A stretch of 64,000 nt of DNA, from contig CALXGQ010000030.1 of NCBI GenBank assembly GCA_944387895.1, forward strand, positions 1-64,000, in the 5' to 3' direction. Position numbers and translations under genes: made by a program. Position 1 is the first letter of the stretch, and each line of letters begins with the position of its first letter. The notes below the pieces were generated by a model that was not told where the DNA came from, made no database searches, and was given only the letters and a program-made list of their open reading frames with translations. Origin of the DNA: an uncultured Clostridia bacterium. GTDB lineage: Bacteria > Bacillota > Clostridia > Oscillospirales > QAKW01. Below, one piece after another: positions 17,130 through 27,703 of the stretch.

Positions 17130-17261
17130 TTAAAATGAAATGAAAGGCCGGTAGCCGGCGTCGCCTAAAACGGCATGGGTGCCGGCCGCGGCCGTCTGAA
17201 CGCCCCAGAGCACAATAAGGACGAACAGGATCAGTAAAAGGGCAATCAATAGTTTTCTCAT
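17130..17261 (-). CDS. Putative 43-residue membrane or secreted peptide
   Basis: The frame starts MRKLLIALLLILFVLIVLWG, a single strong hydrophobic helix with a basic N terminus, then a short tail ending YRPFISF. It sits 18 bp before lepA and 29 bp after the phosphodiesterase gene on the same strand. No clear ribosome site precedes the ATG, so its reality is uncertain. Its size and charge pattern fit a small membrane protein. Confidence 0.4.
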   Translation of the reverse strand: MRKLLIALLLILFVLIVLWGVQTAAAGTHAVLGDAGYRPFISF

Positions 17262-17290
17262 GAGGATAGCTTGCCCGAAAAAAACAGATT

Positions 17291-18031
17291 TTATCCGCGC
17301 AGCGCCTGCACCATTTCCAGCGGAAGATCGGTGATGATGCCGGTTGCGCCCTTTTCCGCCAGCCGCAGCGCCGCCTGGGTATCGTTGACCGTCCAGATAT
17401 TGCAGTCCATGCCCCGGGCGCAGCATTTGCGCAGATCATCATACTGCTCTGCGGCGTTGACGCTGGGATGCAGGGCAAAGCAGCCCAGCTTTTCGGCGTG
17501 GGCGCCGGCGTTGAAGATGGGGCTGCCGTGGAGCAGGGCTGTTTTGGCCGCGGGCTCCAGCTCCTTCAGCTTCACCAGAATATATTCATCGAAGGAGGAA
17601 AAGAAAATGCGGCTTTCCAGCCCGTACTGGGCGATCAGCTTCAAAGCGGCCTCTTCGATATAACCGTATTCCCGGTCGGGCTGGCCTTTGATCTCAATAT
17701 TCAGCAGGCAGTCGTTGCTCTGCATCCAGGCGAAAAGCTCTTCCAGCCGCGGGACATAGGCGGAATTGATGAACTGATCCCCAAAAAGATCGGGGCAGTG
17801 CACCGGCAGGCAGGAAAGCTCCTTCCAGGTGTGGGTGGAGATGGAAAAGTCGATTCCGCCGCAGCGCTTGAGGTTGCTGTCGTGGGAAATGACAATTTCT
17901 CCGTCGGCGGTCGTTCGGATATCGATTTCAAGGCCGTCGGCGCCCTCCTCGATGGCAAGGCGCAGAGAGGGCATCGTGTTTTCAGGGCGGCGGGTGCGGC
18001 TGCCGCGGTGGCCGTAGATTTTAGGCGTCAT
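17291..18031 (-). CDS. Glycerophosphodiester phosphodiesterase (GlpQ/UgpQ family)
   Basis: The 246-residue protein has the GDPD signature at the N terminus (YGHRGSRTRRPENTMPSL), the metal ligands in EGADGLEIDIRTTADGEIVISHD, and the late WTVNDTQAAL motif. It hydrolyses glycerophosphodiesters to glycerol-3-phosphate and an alcohol. No signal peptide is present, so it is cytosolic (UgpQ-like). The ATG at 18031 is 9 bp from GAGGAGG; an ATG two codons upstream is too close. It overlaps the preceding membrane-protein gene by 11 bp. Confidence 0.9.
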   Translation of the reverse strand: MTPKIYGHRGSRTRRPENTMPSLRLAIEEGADGLEIDIRTTADGEIVISHDSNLKRCGGIDFSISTHTWKELSCLPVHCPDLFGDQFINSAYVPRLEELFAWMQSNDCLLNIEIKGQPDREYGYIEEAALKLIAQYGLESRIFFSSFDEYILVKLKELEPAAKTALLHGSPIFNAGAHAEKLGCFALHPSVNAAEQYDDLRKCCARGMDCNIWTVNDTQAALRLAEKGATGIITDLPLEMVQALRG

Positions 18032-18845
18032 GGTCATCAACCTCCTCGATTTCTGAAATGTATTCATTGAGCGTGGCCGGATCCGGCGCATGGCCGCCGG
18101 CAGGCACGGGTTCCCGGCTTTGGGGCAGCAGCAAAAGCGTGACGGCTGCCAGAAGGATATAAAGAAACAGCTGAACGGAAAGAAGAATGGATGTGATTTC
18201 AAATCCACCGGAGGGCAGCGCCGCAAGGCCGAAAAGAACGGTCAGGCAGGCCACGGCGGTCAGCCTTTTTTTGGAACAGTCCGCCTCGGCGCGGGTTTTC
18301 ATGAGCATCAGCGTAAAGAAGGCGGCGGCGCAGAGCGCCAGAAGATCCAGCGTATATTCGCTGACTTGAAGATATTTATAGGTTTTCCAGAAATAGGAGA
18401 GCACCAATCCGCATAAATGAGCGACCGGCAGCAAAACCACCGGCCCGGCGGTTTCTTTGCGAATCAGCAGCGCCCAGCCGATCGCGCCGCAAAGACAGAG
18501 AATCCCCACAACGGTGTTGCCGATCTGATCCCTGTTGAGCAGGCGCAGCACGCCGTCTGCGGCGGAAACGACGGCAATGAGCAAAAAGAGGATCCGGGCG
18601 GGCAGATACCGGCCGAAAACAGCTGAAAAGGAGCATTGTTCCTTTTTTTGCAGAAGGCCGCAGATCAGGCAGAAGGCAGTCCCTGCCGCCAGCAGGCCGA
18701 TCAGAACCCCGCTTAAAATATCGGAAAGCGCGCCTTCCAGATAATAGCCGTCCCGGTCGATGGTCAGGCGGTACTGAACGATCCGCAGAATCCCGGCAGC
18801 AAGACCGGCGGTTCCGGCGGCGAGTAAGCCGTGTTGTGATTTCAT
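18021..18845 (-). CDS. Hypothetical polytopic membrane protein
   Basis: A 274-residue protein with about eight hydrophobic segments spread through the protein, ending in an acidic tail (SEIEEVDDHDA). I recognise no family. The ATG at 18845 has GGAAGGAG 9 bp upstream. It is first in a likely operon with the phosphodiesterase gene. A role cannot be inferred from context. Confidence 0.7.
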   Translation of the reverse strand: MKSQHGLLAAGTAGLAAGILRIVQYRLTIDRDGYYLEGALSDILSGVLIGLLAAGTAFCLICGLLQKKEQCSFSAVFGRYLPARILFLLIAVVSAADGVLRLLNRDQIGNTVVGILCLCGAIGWALLIRKETAGPVVLLPVAHLCGLVLSYFWKTYKYLQVSEYTLDLLALCAAAFFTLMLMKTRAEADCSKKRLTAVACLTVLFGLAALPSGGFEITSILLSVQLFLYILLAAVTLLLLPQSREPVPAGGHAPDPATLNEYISEIEEVDDHDA

Positions 18846-18884
18846 GGGAAGAAACTCCTTCCTTAAAAGGTTTCTACAATACAA

Positions 18885-18997
18885 TTATATCTTAAAAACA
18901 GAAAAAGTAAATAGCTTTTTGCCGCGGCGCCCGGCCGGAAAAGCGGGCGGGCGCCCGGGGGTTCCGATCGCGGGAAACCCGGCCCGGAGCCGGGCGG
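18885..18997 (-). terminator. GC-rich stem-loops after secA
   Basis: Directly after the secA stop, nested inverted repeats occur (for example CCCGGCTCC / GGGCCGGG), followed by CCGGCCGGGC elements. A T-rich stretch appears only near 18905, so this is a probable but untypical terminator. Confidence 0.45.
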
Positions 18998-21817
18998 TCA
19001 GCTATTGTGTCTGGCGGGATCGCCGCAGCATTTTTTATATTTTTTTCCGCTCCCGCAGGGGCAGGGATCGTTTGGCCCCACCTTTTTTCCAACCTTTTCA
19101 GGGGCTTTCTTGGGGGTGGTGCCGTCGGTTCCCCGGCTGGTTCCCGTTTCCTTGGCGACCGCCTCCCGCTTGACCTCTTCCTCCTTGCGCAGCCGCAGGG
19201 AAAGAATGCCCCGAACGGTGTTTTCCTTGATGGTTTCCACCATGGCGTCGAAGATGTCGTAGCTTTGGAATTTAAATTCCACCACGGGGTTGCGCTGGCC
19301 GTAGGCCTCCAGACTGATACCCTGGCGCAGATCGTCCATATTGTCGATATGCTCCATCCAGTTGCGGTCCACGCTGCGCAGCATCACCACCCGCTCGGCT
19401 TCCCGCATGACCTTTTCCCCCAGCTCCTGTTCCTTGGCGGCGTAGGCGGCGTGCGCCTTTTCTTTCAGCTGCGCCGCCACGTCGGCGGGATCCAGGTGCA
19501 TCAGCTCCTCCTGGCTGAATTGCAGATCCTCCGGCGTGATGATCATGCCGTCCAGCTCCTGATGGAGCGCTTCAAAGTTCCAGAGGGTGGTGTCCTCGCC
19601 GCTCAGATTGCGCCGGACTTCGTTGTCGATATAATCGTCCAGCATCTTGCCGACGGTTTCCTCTAAGTCGGTGTTGTCGAGAACCTTGCGGCGCTGCTCA
19701 TAGATCAGCTCGCGCTGCTTGTTCATCACGTCGTCGTATTCCAGAACGTGCTTTCTGCGGGCGAAGTTGGCGCCCTCTACCCGTTCCTGGCTTTTTTCGA
19801 TCACGCCGGTCAGCATACGCGCCTCGATGGGCATATCCTCCGGCAGCTTGAGGGTGTTCATCACGGCGTTGACCCGTTCGCCGCCGAAAAGACGCATCAG
19901 ATCGTCTTCAAGGGAGAGATAGAACCGGGTGGAGCCGGGATCGCCCTGCCGGGCGGCGCGTCCCCGGAGCTGATTATCGATCCGGCGGCTTTCATGACGC
20001 TCGGTGCCCAGGATGAAAAGCCCGCCGGCGGCGCGCACCCGCTCGGCTTCCTCGCGGATGGCGTCCTTATGCTGGGCAAGGGTTTCCTGATAAAGCGCCC
20101 GGGCGGCGAGAACCGTTTCATCCTCCGTGTCGGCATAGCCGGTGGCTTCGTTGATGACCGGTTCCTCATAGCCCTTTTTACGCAGGGTCTCCCGGGCTAA
20201 AAATTCCGCGTTTCCGCCCAGCATGATATCGGTGCCGCGTCCGGCCATATTGGTCGCGATGGTCACCGCGCCGTATTTTCCCGCCTGCGCGATGATGGCG
20301 GCTTCTTTTTCATGGTGCTTGGCGTTCAGAACATGATGGGGAATGCCTTTTTTGCGCAGCAGCGCGGAAAGGAGTTCGCTCTTTTCGATGGAGATGGTAC
20401 CCACCAGCACCGGCTGACCCTTTTCATGGCATTCCTCGATCTGCTGGATCACATTGAGAAATTTCCCCTTTTCGTTTTTGAAAACGACGTCCGGATAATC
20501 CTTGCGGATATTGGGGCGGTTGGTCGGGATCTCAACGACGTCCAGGCCGTAGATGGCGCGGAATTCGTCCTCCTCGGTCAGGGCGGTACCGGTCATACCG
20601 GAAAGCTTTTTATAAAGCCGGAAATAGTTTTGCAGGGTGATGGAGGCCAGGGTCTTGCTTTCCTTTTCAACGGTGACGTTTTCCTTGGCTTCGATGGCCT
20701 GATGCAGGCCCTGATTATAGCGCCGGCCATACATGATGCGGCCGGTAAATTCATCAACGATCAGCACCTGACCGTCTTTGACCACATAGTCGATATCCCG
20801 GTGCATGACGCCTCTGGCCCGCATGGCCTGGTTGATATGATGGCTGATCTCCATATTGGCGGGGTCGGCCAGATTTTCCAGATGAAAGAACTGCTCCGCC
20901 TTGGCGATCCCCCGGGCGGTCAGGGAAACGCTTTTGTTTTTTTCTTCGATGAGATAATCGGCGTCCTTGAGCTGGGCGTGCTGCTCCGGGGTGAGGTAAT
21001 GCCCCATCAGAGCCTCCTGATAGTCCATTTTGGCATAGGCATCGTAATCGGCCTTGTCGTCGGTCCGCACCACCTTGAAGGGGGTGAGGGATTTGACAAA
21101 GCTATCCGCCATTTTATACATCTCAGTAGATTTTGCGCCCTGCCCGCTGATGATCAGCGGCGTGCGCGCCTCGTCGATCAGGATGGAGTCCACCTCGTCC
21201 ACGATGGCGAAGGCGTGGCCGCGCTGGGTCAGGTTTTCCTTATAAAGCGCCATATTGTCCCGCAGATAATCAAAGCCGAACTCGTTATTGGTGCCGTAGG
21301 TGATATCGGCGGCATAAGCGGCCTTCTTTTCCTCCGGCTTCATGCCGCTGATGACCAGCCCCACCGTCAGCCCCAGATAACGGTAGGCCTTGCCCATCCA
21401 CTCGCTGTCGCGCTGGGCCAGATAGTCGTTGACGGTGACGATATGGACGCCGGCGCCGGTCAGGGCGTTGAGATAGGCCGGGAGGGTGGCGACCAGCGTT
21501 TTTCCTTCCCCGGTCTTCATCTCGGCGATCCGCCCCTGATGGAGCACGATGCCGCCCATGATCTGCACCGGATAGTGCCGCATCCCCAATACCCGCCATG
21601 CCGCTTCCCGCATGACGGCAAAGGCGTCGGGCAGAATATCGTCGGGCGTTTCGCCGCCGGCCAGACGTTCCTTTAAAAGAGCGGTCTGCTTTTTCAGCTC
21701 CTTTTCCGGCATATCGGCATAGGTCTTTTCCAGCGCCAGAACCTGATCCGCAATGGGGCGGATCCGCTTCAGCTCGCGGTCGGAATGGGACCCGAATATT
21801 TTATCGATCAAACTCAT
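18998..21817 (-). CDS. secA: Preprotein translocase ATPase SecA
   Basis: A full-length 939-residue SecA with DEAD motor motifs (Walker [38 protein letters not shown] in two parts), the helicase IRA region [11 protein letters not shown], the scaffold and wing domains, and a C-terminal zinc motif [14 protein letters not shown] for SecB or ribosome contact. It drives post-translational export through SecYEG. It is alone in its transcript, divergent from pgk. Confidence 0.97.
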   Translation of the reverse strand: MSLIDKIFGSHSDRELKRIRPIADQVLALEKTYADMPEKELKKQTALLKERLAGGETPDDILPDAFAVMREAAWRVLGMRHYPVQIMGGIVLHQGRIAEMKTGEGKTLVATLPAYLNALTGAGVHIVTVNDYLAQRDSEWMGKAYRYLGLTVGLVISGMKPEEKKAAYAADITYGTNNEFGFDYLRDNMALYKENLTQRGHAFAIVDEVDSILIDEARTPLIISGQGAKSTEMYKMADSFVKSLTPFKVVRTDDKADYDAYAKMDYQEALMGHYLTPEQHAQLKDADYLIEEKNKSVSLTARGIAKAEQFFHLENLADPANMEISHHINQAMRARGVMHRDIDYVVKDGQVLIVDEFTGRIMYGRRYNQGLHQAIEAKENVTVEKESKTLASITLQNYFRLYKKLSGMTGTALTEEDEFRAIYGLDVVEIPTNRPNIRKDYPDVVFKNEKGKFLNVIQQIEECHEKGQPVLVGTISIEKSELLSALLRKKGIPHHVLNAKHHEKEAAIIAQAGKYGAVTIATNMAGRGTDIMLGGNAEFLARETLRKKGYEEPVINEATGYADTEDETVLAARALYQETLAQHKDAIREEAERVRAAGGLFILGTERHESRRIDNQLRGRAARQGDPGSTRFYLSLEDDLMRLFGGERVNAVMNTLKLPEDMPIEARMLTGVIEKSQERVEGANFARRKHVLEYDDVMNKQRELIYEQRRKVLDNTDLEETVGKMLDDYIDNEVRRNLSGEDTTLWNFEALHQELDGMIITPEDLQFSQEELMHLDPADVAAQLKEKAHAAYAAKEQELGEKVMREAERVVMLRSVDRNWMEHIDNMDDLRQGISLEAYGQRNPVVEFKFQSYDIFDAMVETIKENTVRGILSLRLRKEEEVKREAVAKETGTSRGTDGTTPKKAPEKVGKKVGPNDPCPCGSGKKYKKCCGDPARHNS

Positions 21818-21858
21818 TTTTTCAGCTCTCCTTCGATCAAATTGGTTCTTAAAGTGAT

Positions 21859-21887
21859 ATTATAACATAATTTTTACAATATTTCCA
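21859..21887 (-). promoter_or_regulatory. Putative sigma-A promoter of secA
   Basis: TGGAAA (21882-21887), 17 bp, TATAAT (21859-21864) on the minus strand. The intergenic region also holds the pgk promoter on the other strand. Confidence 0.5.
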
Positions 21888-21931
21888 CTATAAAACAAGG
21901 AAAATTCGGTGGTTTTCCAAAAATAAAATGA

Positions 21932-21960
21932 TTGCAAAAAGTACAAAATAATGTTATCAT
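21932..21960 (+). promoter_or_regulatory. Sigma-A promoter of pgk-tpiA-gpmI
   Basis: TTGCAA (21932-21937), 17 bp, TATCAT (21955-21960). Confidence 0.6.
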
Positions 21961-22001
21961 AATATTTGGTAAAAATGAAAAACAAAGGAGTTTTAAAGGA
22001 T

Positions 22002-23210
22002 ATGGCTTACAACAAGAAGACCGTAGACGATATCAACGTCAAAGGAAAAAAGGTCCTGGTGCGCTGCGACTTTAATGTTCCCCTGAAGAACGGCGTCATC
22101 ACCGATGAAAATCGGATCAACGCCGCGCTGCCCACCATCAAGAAGCTGATTGCAGACGGCGGGCGGGTGATTCTCTGCTCCCATCTGGGTAAGCCCAAAG
22201 GAGAGCCCAAGCCGGAGCTGAGCCTTGCGCCGGTGGCAGACTCCCTTTCCGAAAAGCTGGGCAAGAAGGTGGTTTTTGCCGCGGACGATAACGTAGTCGG
22301 CGAGAATGCCAAAGCGGCGGTTGCCGCCATGCAGGACGGGGATGTGGTTCTGCTTCAGAACACCCGTTACCGTGCGGAAGAAACCAAGAACGGCGAAGCC
22401 TTCAGCAAGGAGCTGGGATCGCTGGCGGATATCTTCGTCAACGACGCGTTCGGCACGGCGCACCGCGCCCACTGCTCAACGGTCGGCGTGGTTTCCTATG
22501 TGGAGGAAGCGGTTGCCGGCTATCTGATCGGGAAGGAGCTGCAGTATCTGGGCAATGCCGTAGATGCGCCGGAGCGTCCCTTTGTGACCATTCTGGGCGG
22601 CGCCAAGGTCGCCGATAAGCTGACGGTGATCGAAAACCTGCTGAAGAAGGCCGATACGCTGATCATCGGCGGCGGCATGGCCTATACGTTCCTGGCCGCC
22701 AAGGGCTATACCACCGGCACTTCTCTGCTGGACGAAACGAAGATCGATTATTGCCGGGATATGATGAAGCAGGCCGAGGAAAAGGGCGTGAAGCTGCTGC
22801 TGCCGGTCGACTGCACCATCGCCGGGAGCTTCCCCGATCCCATCGACGGCCCGATCGAGGTATCCGTGGTGGATGCGGACAAGATTCCTGCCGATATGAT
22901 GAGCCTGGATATTGGACCCAAAACCGCCGCGCTTTTTGCCGAAACGGTCAAAACTGCCAAAACGGTCGTCTGGAACGGGCCGATGGGGGTATTTGAGAAC
23001 CCCGTTCTGGCCAAGGGCACCCTGGCGGTCGCCAAGGCCATGGCGGAAACCGACGCGGTAACGGTGATCGGCGGCGGCGATAGTGCCGCTGCGGTCAACA
23101 ATCTGGGTTTTGGCGACAAGATGACCCATATTTCTACCGGTGGCGGCGCCTCTCTGGAGTTCCTGGAGGGGAAAGAGCTGCCCGGAATTGCCGCGCTGAA
23201 CGATAAATAA
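22002..23210 (+). CDS. pgk: Phosphoglycerate kinase
   Basis: A 402-residue enzyme with the N-terminal signature [16 protein letters not shown] and the substrate site ([16 protein letters not shown]), ending in the nucleotide loop [10 protein letters not shown] and [13 protein letters not shown]. It makes ATP from 1,3-bisphosphoglycerate in glycolysis. I chose the ATG at 22002, which begins [11 protein letters not shown]; a TTG 12 codons upstream reaches the promoter region. It is followed by tpiA and gpmI in pathway order. Confidence 0.96.
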   Translation: MAYNKKTVDDINVKGKKVLVRCDFNVPLKNGVITDENRINAALPTIKKLIADGGRVILCSHLGKPKGEPKPELSLAPVADSLSEKLGKKVVFAADDNVVGENAKAAVAAMQDGDVVLLQNTRYRAEETKNGEAFSKELGSLADIFVNDAFGTAHRAHCSTVGVVSYVEEAVAGYLIGKELQYLGNAVDAPERPFVTILGGAKVADKLTVIENLLKKADTLIIGGGMAYTFLAAKGYTTGTSLLDETKIDYCRDMMKQAEEKGVKLLLPVDCTIAGSFPDPIDGPIEVSVVDADKIPADMMSLDIGPKTAALFAETVKTAKTVVWNGPMGVFENPVLAKGTLAVAKAMAETDAVTVIGGGDSAAAVNNLGFGDKMTHISTGGGASLEFLEGKELPGIAALNDK

Positions 23211-23285
23211 GCAATCAGAAGAACGGAACGGAATCCGGATTCCGTTCCGCTCTTTACATATTCAGACAGAAGGAGAAAAAGTACC

Positions 23286-24038
23286 ATGAGAAAATATGTC
23301 ATAGCCGGAAACTGGAAGATGAACAACACCCCCGCGCAGGCCGCCGCTCTGATCGAAGAGATGAAGCCGCTGGTGGCGGACGCAAAATGTGAGGTAGTGC
23401 TCTGCGTGCCTTATGTGGACATTGCCGCAGCCGTGGAGGCGGCGCGCGGCTCCAATATCAAGATCGGGGCCGAGAACGTGCATTTCAAGGCCTCCGGCGC
23501 CTATACCGGCGAGGTATCGGCGGAGATGTTGACCGCCTGCGGTGTGGAATATGTGGTCATCGGCCATAGCGAGCGCCGGCAGTATTTCGGCGAAACCGAC
23601 CAGACGGTCAATCTGCGCACGCTGGCCGCGCTGAACGCCGGGCTGAAGCCGATCGTCTGCGTGGGCGAAACGCTGGAGCAGAGAGAGCTGGGCTATACCG
23701 AAACGCTGCTGAAATATCAGACCAAGATGGCGCTGACCAACGTGACGGCCGAGCAGCTGAAGAATGTGATCATCGCCTATGAGCCGGTATGGGCCATCGG
23801 AACCGGCGTTACCGCGACGGATGAGCAGGCCGATGAAGGAAACGGCTATGTCCGGGCTGCGGTTGCCGAAATGTTTGGCGCCGCGGCGGCCGAAGAGATC
23901 ACCATTCAGTACGGCGGATCCATGAACGCCAAGAATGCGGAAGGCCTGCTGGCAAAGCCCAATGTGGACGGCGGCCTGATCGGCGGCGCCTCCCTGAAGG
24001 CGCAGGATTTTTCCGTTGTTGTGCACGGGGTGAAATAA
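23286..24038 (+). CDS. tpiA: Triosephosphate isomerase
   Basis: A 250-residue TIM barrel with AGNWKMNNT, catalytic His in [13 protein letters not shown], catalytic Glu in [11 protein letters not shown] and the phosphate-binding [11 protein letters not shown]. It interconverts dihydroxyacetone phosphate and glyceraldehyde-3-phosphate. AGGAGAAAAAG precedes the ATG. It lies 75 bp after pgk; an imperfect stem (GGAACGGAATCC / GGATTCCGTTCC) at 23224-23249 fills part of the gap and may be an mRNA processing or attenuation point. Confidence 0.96.
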   Translation: MRKYVIAGNWKMNNTPAQAAALIEEMKPLVADAKCEVVLCVPYVDIAAAVEAARGSNIKIGAENVHFKASGAYTGEVSAEMLTACGVEYVVIGHSERRQYFGETDQTVNLRTLAALNAGLKPIVCVGETLEQRELGYTETLLKYQTKMALTNVTAEQLKNVIIAYEPVWAIGTGVTATDEQADEGNGYVRAAVAEMFGAAAAEEITIQYGGSMNAKNAEGLLAKPNVDGGLIGGASLKAQDFSVVVHGVK

Positions 24039-24040
24039 CG

Positions 24041-25579
24041 ATGAGTAAAAAGCCTCTGGTTCTTTGTATTTTAGATGGATTCGGCAATAATCCCTCCCAG
24101 GAGGGCAATGCCATTTATGCCGCCAGAACGCCGCAGATCGACGCTCTGAAGGAAAGCTGCCCCGTCACCGAAATCGGCGCTTCCGGCATGGACGTGGGCC
24201 TGCCCGACGGGCAGATGGGCAACAGCGAGGTCGGCCATACCAATATCGGCGCCGGCCGGGTCGTATATCAGGAGCTCACCCGCATCACCAAGAGCACCAT
24301 CGACGGCGATTTCTTTGAAAACGAAGCGCTGATGGGCGCCATGAACAACGCCAAAAAGGGCGGCGCCCTGCATCTGATGGGGCTGATGTCGGACGGCGGC
24401 GTCCATTCCCACAACAGCCACCTCTGGGCGCTGCTGGAGATGGCAAAGCGGAACGGCCTGGAAAAGGTCTATGTCCATTGTTTTCTGGACGGCCGGGACG
24501 TTCCCCCCGCCAGCGGAGCCGATTATGTGGCCGAGTGCGCCGCAAAGTGCCGGGAGATCGGCGTGGGTCGGATCGCCACCGTGATGGGGCGCTATTACGC
24601 CATGGATCGGGATAACCGCTGGGATCGGGTGGAAAAGGCTTATGCGGCGCTCTGCTATGGGGAAGGGGTTTTGAATCCTGATCCCGTTGCCGCCATCCGC
24701 GCTTCTTACGAAACGATCGACGAGGAAGGAAAGCATCTGACCGACGAGTTTGTGCTTCCCACCGTTTGCGTGGAAAACGCGGGGATCAAGGCAAACGACA
24801 GCGTTGTGTTTTTCAATTTCCGCCCCGACCGTGCCCGGGAAATCACCCGCACGCTGGTGGATCCCGCTTTTAACGGCTTTACCCGCCGGAACGGATTTTT
24901 CCCGCTTTTCTACGTCTGCATGACCCAGTATGACGCCGCCATGCCCAATGTCCATGTGGCCTTCAAGCCCCAGTCGCTGGAGAATACCCTCGGCGCCTAT
25001 TTGTCGGCGGCCGGGAAAACCCAGCTGCGGATCGCCGAAACGGAAAAGTATGCCCACGTTACCTTCTTTTTCAACGGCGGCGTGGAAACCGTCTATCAGG
25101 GCGAGGATCGGGAGCTGATCGCCTCTCCCAAGGTGGCGACTTATGATTTGCAGCCGGAAATGAGCGCGCCCGAGGTCTGCGATAAGGTCGTGGCGCATAT
25201 TGAGAGCGGCAAATACGACGTGGTGATCCTGAATTTTGCCAACTGCGATATGGTGGGGCATACCGGCGTATTTGAAGCTGCCGTCAAGGCGGTTGAAACG
25301 GTGGATACCTGCGTGGGGCGGGTGGCCGCCGCTGTGAAGAAGATGGACGGCGCGATGTTTTTGACCGCCGACCATGGAAACGCCGATAAGATGGTGGATA
25401 CCGACGGATCGCCCTTTACGGCGCATACCACCAATCCGGTGCCCTTCCTTGTGTATCATTATCCCTGCAAGCTGCGCAGCGGCGGCCGCCTCTGCGATAT
25501 CGCGCCCACCATGCTGGAATGGCTGGGTCTGCCGATCCCTGCGGAGATGACCGGGAAATCCCTTTTTGAAAAAGAATAA
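24041..25579 (+). CDS. gpmI: 2,3-bisphosphoglycerate-independent phosphoglycerate mutase
   Basis: A 512-residue alkaline-phosphatase-superfamily enzyme with LCILDGFG at the N terminus, the phosphoserine site in [18 protein letters not shown], and C-terminal metal ligands ([22 protein letters not shown]). It needs manganese and converts 3- to 2-phosphoglycerate. It starts two bases after the tpiA stop. Manganese dependence makes this form typical of spore formers. Confidence 0.96.
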   Translation: MSKKPLVLCILDGFGNNPSQEGNAIYAARTPQIDALKESCPVTEIGASGMDVGLPDGQMGNSEVGHTNIGAGRVVYQELTRITKSTIDGDFFENEALMGAMNNAKKGGALHLMGLMSDGGVHSHNSHLWALLEMAKRNGLEKVYVHCFLDGRDVPPASGADYVAECAAKCREIGVGRIATVMGRYYAMDRDNRWDRVEKAYAALCYGEGVLNPDPVAAIRASYETIDEEGKHLTDEFVLPTVCVENAGIKANDSVVFFNFRPDRAREITRTLVDPAFNGFTRRNGFFPLFYVCMTQYDAAMPNVHVAFKPQSLENTLGAYLSAAGKTQLRIAETEKYAHVTFFFNGGVETVYQGEDRELIASPKVATYDLQPEMSAPEVCDKVVAHIESGKYDVVILNFANCDMVGHTGVFEAAVKAVETVDTCVGRVAAAVKKMDGAMFLTADHGNADKMVDTDGSPFTAHTTNPVPFLVYHYPCKLRSGGRLCDIAPTMLEWLGLPIPAEMTGKSLFEKE

Positions 25580-25581
25580 AG

Positions 25582-25614
25582 AAAAAATCCCGCTGCCCGG
25601 CAGCGGGATTTTTT
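25582..25614. terminator. Terminator of the glycolytic operon
   Basis: AAAAAATCCCGCTGCC / GGCAGCGGGATTTTTT forms an almost loopless stem with A and T runs, 2 bp after the gpmI stop. Confidence 0.85.
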
Positions 25615-25624
25615 GGGGGCAAAA

Positions 25625-25665
25625 GGCGCCGGCCGGGAAGAATCTTCCCGGCCGGCGCCCTTTCT
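25625..25665. terminator. GC-rich palindrome, htpG terminator
   Basis: GGCGCCGGCCGGGAAG / CTTCCCGGCCGGCGCC is a 16-bp perfect stem with a short AAT centre. It lies just past the htpG stop on the minus strand, where CTTTTG follows. Confidence 0.65.
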
Positions 25666-25672
25666 GCGGCGA

Positions 25673-27529
25673 TCAGCTCTTCTGCTCGTCCAGAAGCTTC
25701 CAGACGGCGTTGGCATAAGCCACCGGATCTTCGATCGGCAGGCCTTCGATCAGCAGCGCCTGATTGAAAAGGATTTCGGCCAGCAGCCGGAGCTGCTCCT
25801 CGTCCGCCGCTTCCAGCCTGGGGAAAAGCGGGTGCCCGGTATTGATTTCCAGCACCTTTTCCGCTTTGGCTTTTTGGGCGTCCGGCCCGGCGGAGAGCAC
25901 CTTTTCCATTTCGATGGAGATGGCGCCCCGGGTGGAAAGGCAGGCCGGATGGCTGACCAGCCGGGTGGAGGCCTTCACGTCCGCCACCCGATCGCCCAGC
26001 GCCTCCTTGATCTTTTTCATCAGATCGGCGTATTCCTCCGAAGGAGCCTCCGCTTCAAAGCCGAGATCCGAATCGGTGATGTTCTTAAATTCCTTCTCGC
26101 CGTAGCTTTGCAGCATTTTAACGGCAAATTCGTCCACGTCCTCCGTAAAGAACAGCAGCTCGTAGCCTTTGGCCAAAACCCCTTCGGCGGCGGGCATGGA
26201 GCGGATCTTTGCCATGGATTCGCCGGTGCCGTAGTAGATGTATTTCTGATCCTCCGGCATACGATCCAGATATTCTTTCAGGGTGGTGTAGGCGTCGTCC
26301 TTGGAGGAGTGGAAGAGGATCAGATCCTGCAGGGTTTCCCGGTTCATGCCCCAGTCGCTGTATAGCCCGTATTTCAGGGTGCGGCCGAAGGCGTCGAAAA
26401 ATTTTCCGTAGGTTTCCCAATCCTTTTCACAAAGGCTCAGCAGCTCTTTTTTGATGGTTTTGGTCAGGTTCTGGGAAATGGCCTTGAGCTGATGATCCTG
26501 CTGGAGAAGCTCCCGGGAAATATTCAGGGAGAGATCGGCGGAATCCACCAGCCCCTGCACGAACCCGAAGTAATCCGGCAGCAGATCGGCGCATTTTTCC
26601 ATGATCATCACGCCGTTGGAATAAAGCGCCAGCCCTTTTTTGAAATCCTTGGTGTAGAAATCATAGGGGACGGCGCCCGGAATATACATCAGCGCCGTAT
26701 AGGTCAGGCTGCCTTCCACGTTGGTATGGATGGTTTTGACCGGATCGTCGTAGCCATAGCGCTGCGCGTGGTAGAAGGCTTTGTAGTCTTCCTCGCTCAG
26801 CTCTTTTTTGGATTTCTTCCAGAGGGGCACCCGGCTGTTGAGGACCTCTTTTTCCGTATACTGCTCGTAGTCCTCGCTGTCCTCCTTCTTCCGGGATTTG
26901 GTCATCTCCATCGTGATGGGATATTTGATGAAATCGGAATATTTTTTCACCAGGTCGGAAATGCGGTACTGATCCAGAAATTCATCATAGTTTTCCGTTT
27001 CGGTGTTTTCCTTGATGTGCAGAAGTATTTCGGTGCCGGGCTCCTCTTTTTCCGTCTGGGTGATCGTATACCCGTCGCTCCCCTTGGAGTTCCAGCGCCA
27101 GGCCGCCTCTTCCCCTTCCTTCCGGGAAACCACCGTCACCTCATCCGCCACCATGAAGGCGGAATAAAAGCCGACGCCGAACTGGCCGATGATGTCTACG
27201 CCCTCTTTCTCCTCCACGTCGTTTTTGAATTGAAAGGATCCGCTCTCGGCTATGGTGCCGAGATTCTTTTCCAGCTCCTCTTTGTTCATGCCGACGCCGC
27301 GGTCGGCGATGGTCAGGGTCCGCTGCTCCCGGTTCGGAGTCAGCCGGATTTCGTAGCGCTCCCGATCCGGTACGCTGCCGCTGCAAAGGGCGTTATAGCA
27401 GCTTTTGTCTGATGCGTCGGACGCATTGGAAATCAGCTCCCGCAGGAAAATCTCCTTTTGTGTATAAATGGAATGGATCATCAGATCCAAAAGCCGCTTG
27501 GATTCTGCCTTGAACTGCTTTTTTGCCAT
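25673..27529 (-). CDS. htpG: Chaperone protein HtpG (Hsp90)
   Basis: A 618-residue Hsp90 with GHKL ATPase motifs in the N domain ([40 protein letters not shown]), then middle and dimerization domains. It lacks the C-terminal MEEVD of eukaryotes, as expected. The ATG at 27529 ([14 protein letters not shown]) is preceded by AAGGAATCG-type sequence; a longer frame would start inside the CIRCE operator. It is transcribed alone from a promoter at 27586-27614. Confidence 0.95.
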   Translation of the reverse strand: MAKKQFKAESKRLLDLMIHSIYTQKEIFLRELISNASDASDKSCYNALCSGSVPDRERYEIRLTPNREQRTLTIADRGVGMNKEELEKNLGTIAESGSFQFKNDVEEKEGVDIIGQFGVGFYSAFMVADEVTVVSRKEGEEAAWRWNSKGSDGYTITQTEKEEPGTEILLHIKENTETENYDEFLDQYRISDLVKKYSDFIKYPITMEMTKSRKKEDSEDYEQYTEKEVLNSRVPLWKKSKKELSEEDYKAFYHAQRYGYDDPVKTIHTNVEGSLTYTALMYIPGAVPYDFYTKDFKKGLALYSNGVMIMEKCADLLPDYFGFVQGLVDSADLSLNISRELLQQDHQLKAISQNLTKTIKKELLSLCEKDWETYGKFFDAFGRTLKYGLYSDWGMNRETLQDLILFHSSKDDAYTTLKEYLDRMPEDQKYIYYGTGESMAKIRSMPAAEGVLAKGYELLFFTEDVDEFAVKMLQSYGEKEFKNITDSDLGFEAEAPSEEYADLMKKIKEALGDRVADVKASTRLVSHPACLSTRGAISIEMEKVLSAGPDAQKAKAEKVLEINTGHPLFPRLEAADEEQLRLLAEILFNQALLIEGLPIEDPVAYANAVWKLLDEQKS

Positions 27530-27555
27530 TTTTCGATTCCTTCTTTTTAGAGAAA

Positions 27556-27582
27556 TTAGCACTCTTAACACCGGAGTGCTAA
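27556..27582. promoter_or_regulatory. CIRCE operator (HrcA site)
   Basis: TTAGCACTC-N9-GAGTGCTAA is an exact match to the HrcA operator consensus. It sits just downstream of the htpG promoter -10 box, covering the transcription start, so HrcA should repress htpG directly. Confidence 0.95.
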
Positions 27583-27585
27583 TTC

Positions 27586-27614
27586 AGTTTAACGCGGATT
27601 TGGCATTTTGTCAA
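27586..27614 (-). promoter_or_regulatory. Sigma-A promoter of htpG
   Basis: TTGACA (27609-27614), 17 bp, TAAACT (27586-27591) on the minus strand. Confidence 0.75.
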
Positions 27615-27666
27615 GAGCAAAGTTATGAAAAAAGAATGAACAATAGGCGGTTTGCGCTGCGGGAAA

Positions 27667-27697
27667 AGAAAAAAGACCGCCGCCGGCGGTCTTTTTG
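27667..27697. terminator. Terminator after prfB
   Basis: AAAAGACCGCC / GGCGGTCTTTTT stem with a 3-base loop, just past the prfB stop. Confidence 0.75.
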
Positions 27698-27703
27698 CGG
27701 GGA

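Noticed and set aside
20312-21676. 454-codon open frame opposite secA
   Set aside because: It is antisense to conserved secA codons and has no family features.
23224-23249. Terminator between pgk and tpiA
   Set aside because: The inverted repeat is followed by only CTCTTTAC, not a clear T-run, and the genes are in pathway order, so I treat it as an internal mRNA structure.
24071-25459. 462-codon open frame opposite gpmI
   Set aside because: It is antisense to an intact gpmI, with His/Gly/Ala-rich nonsense composition.
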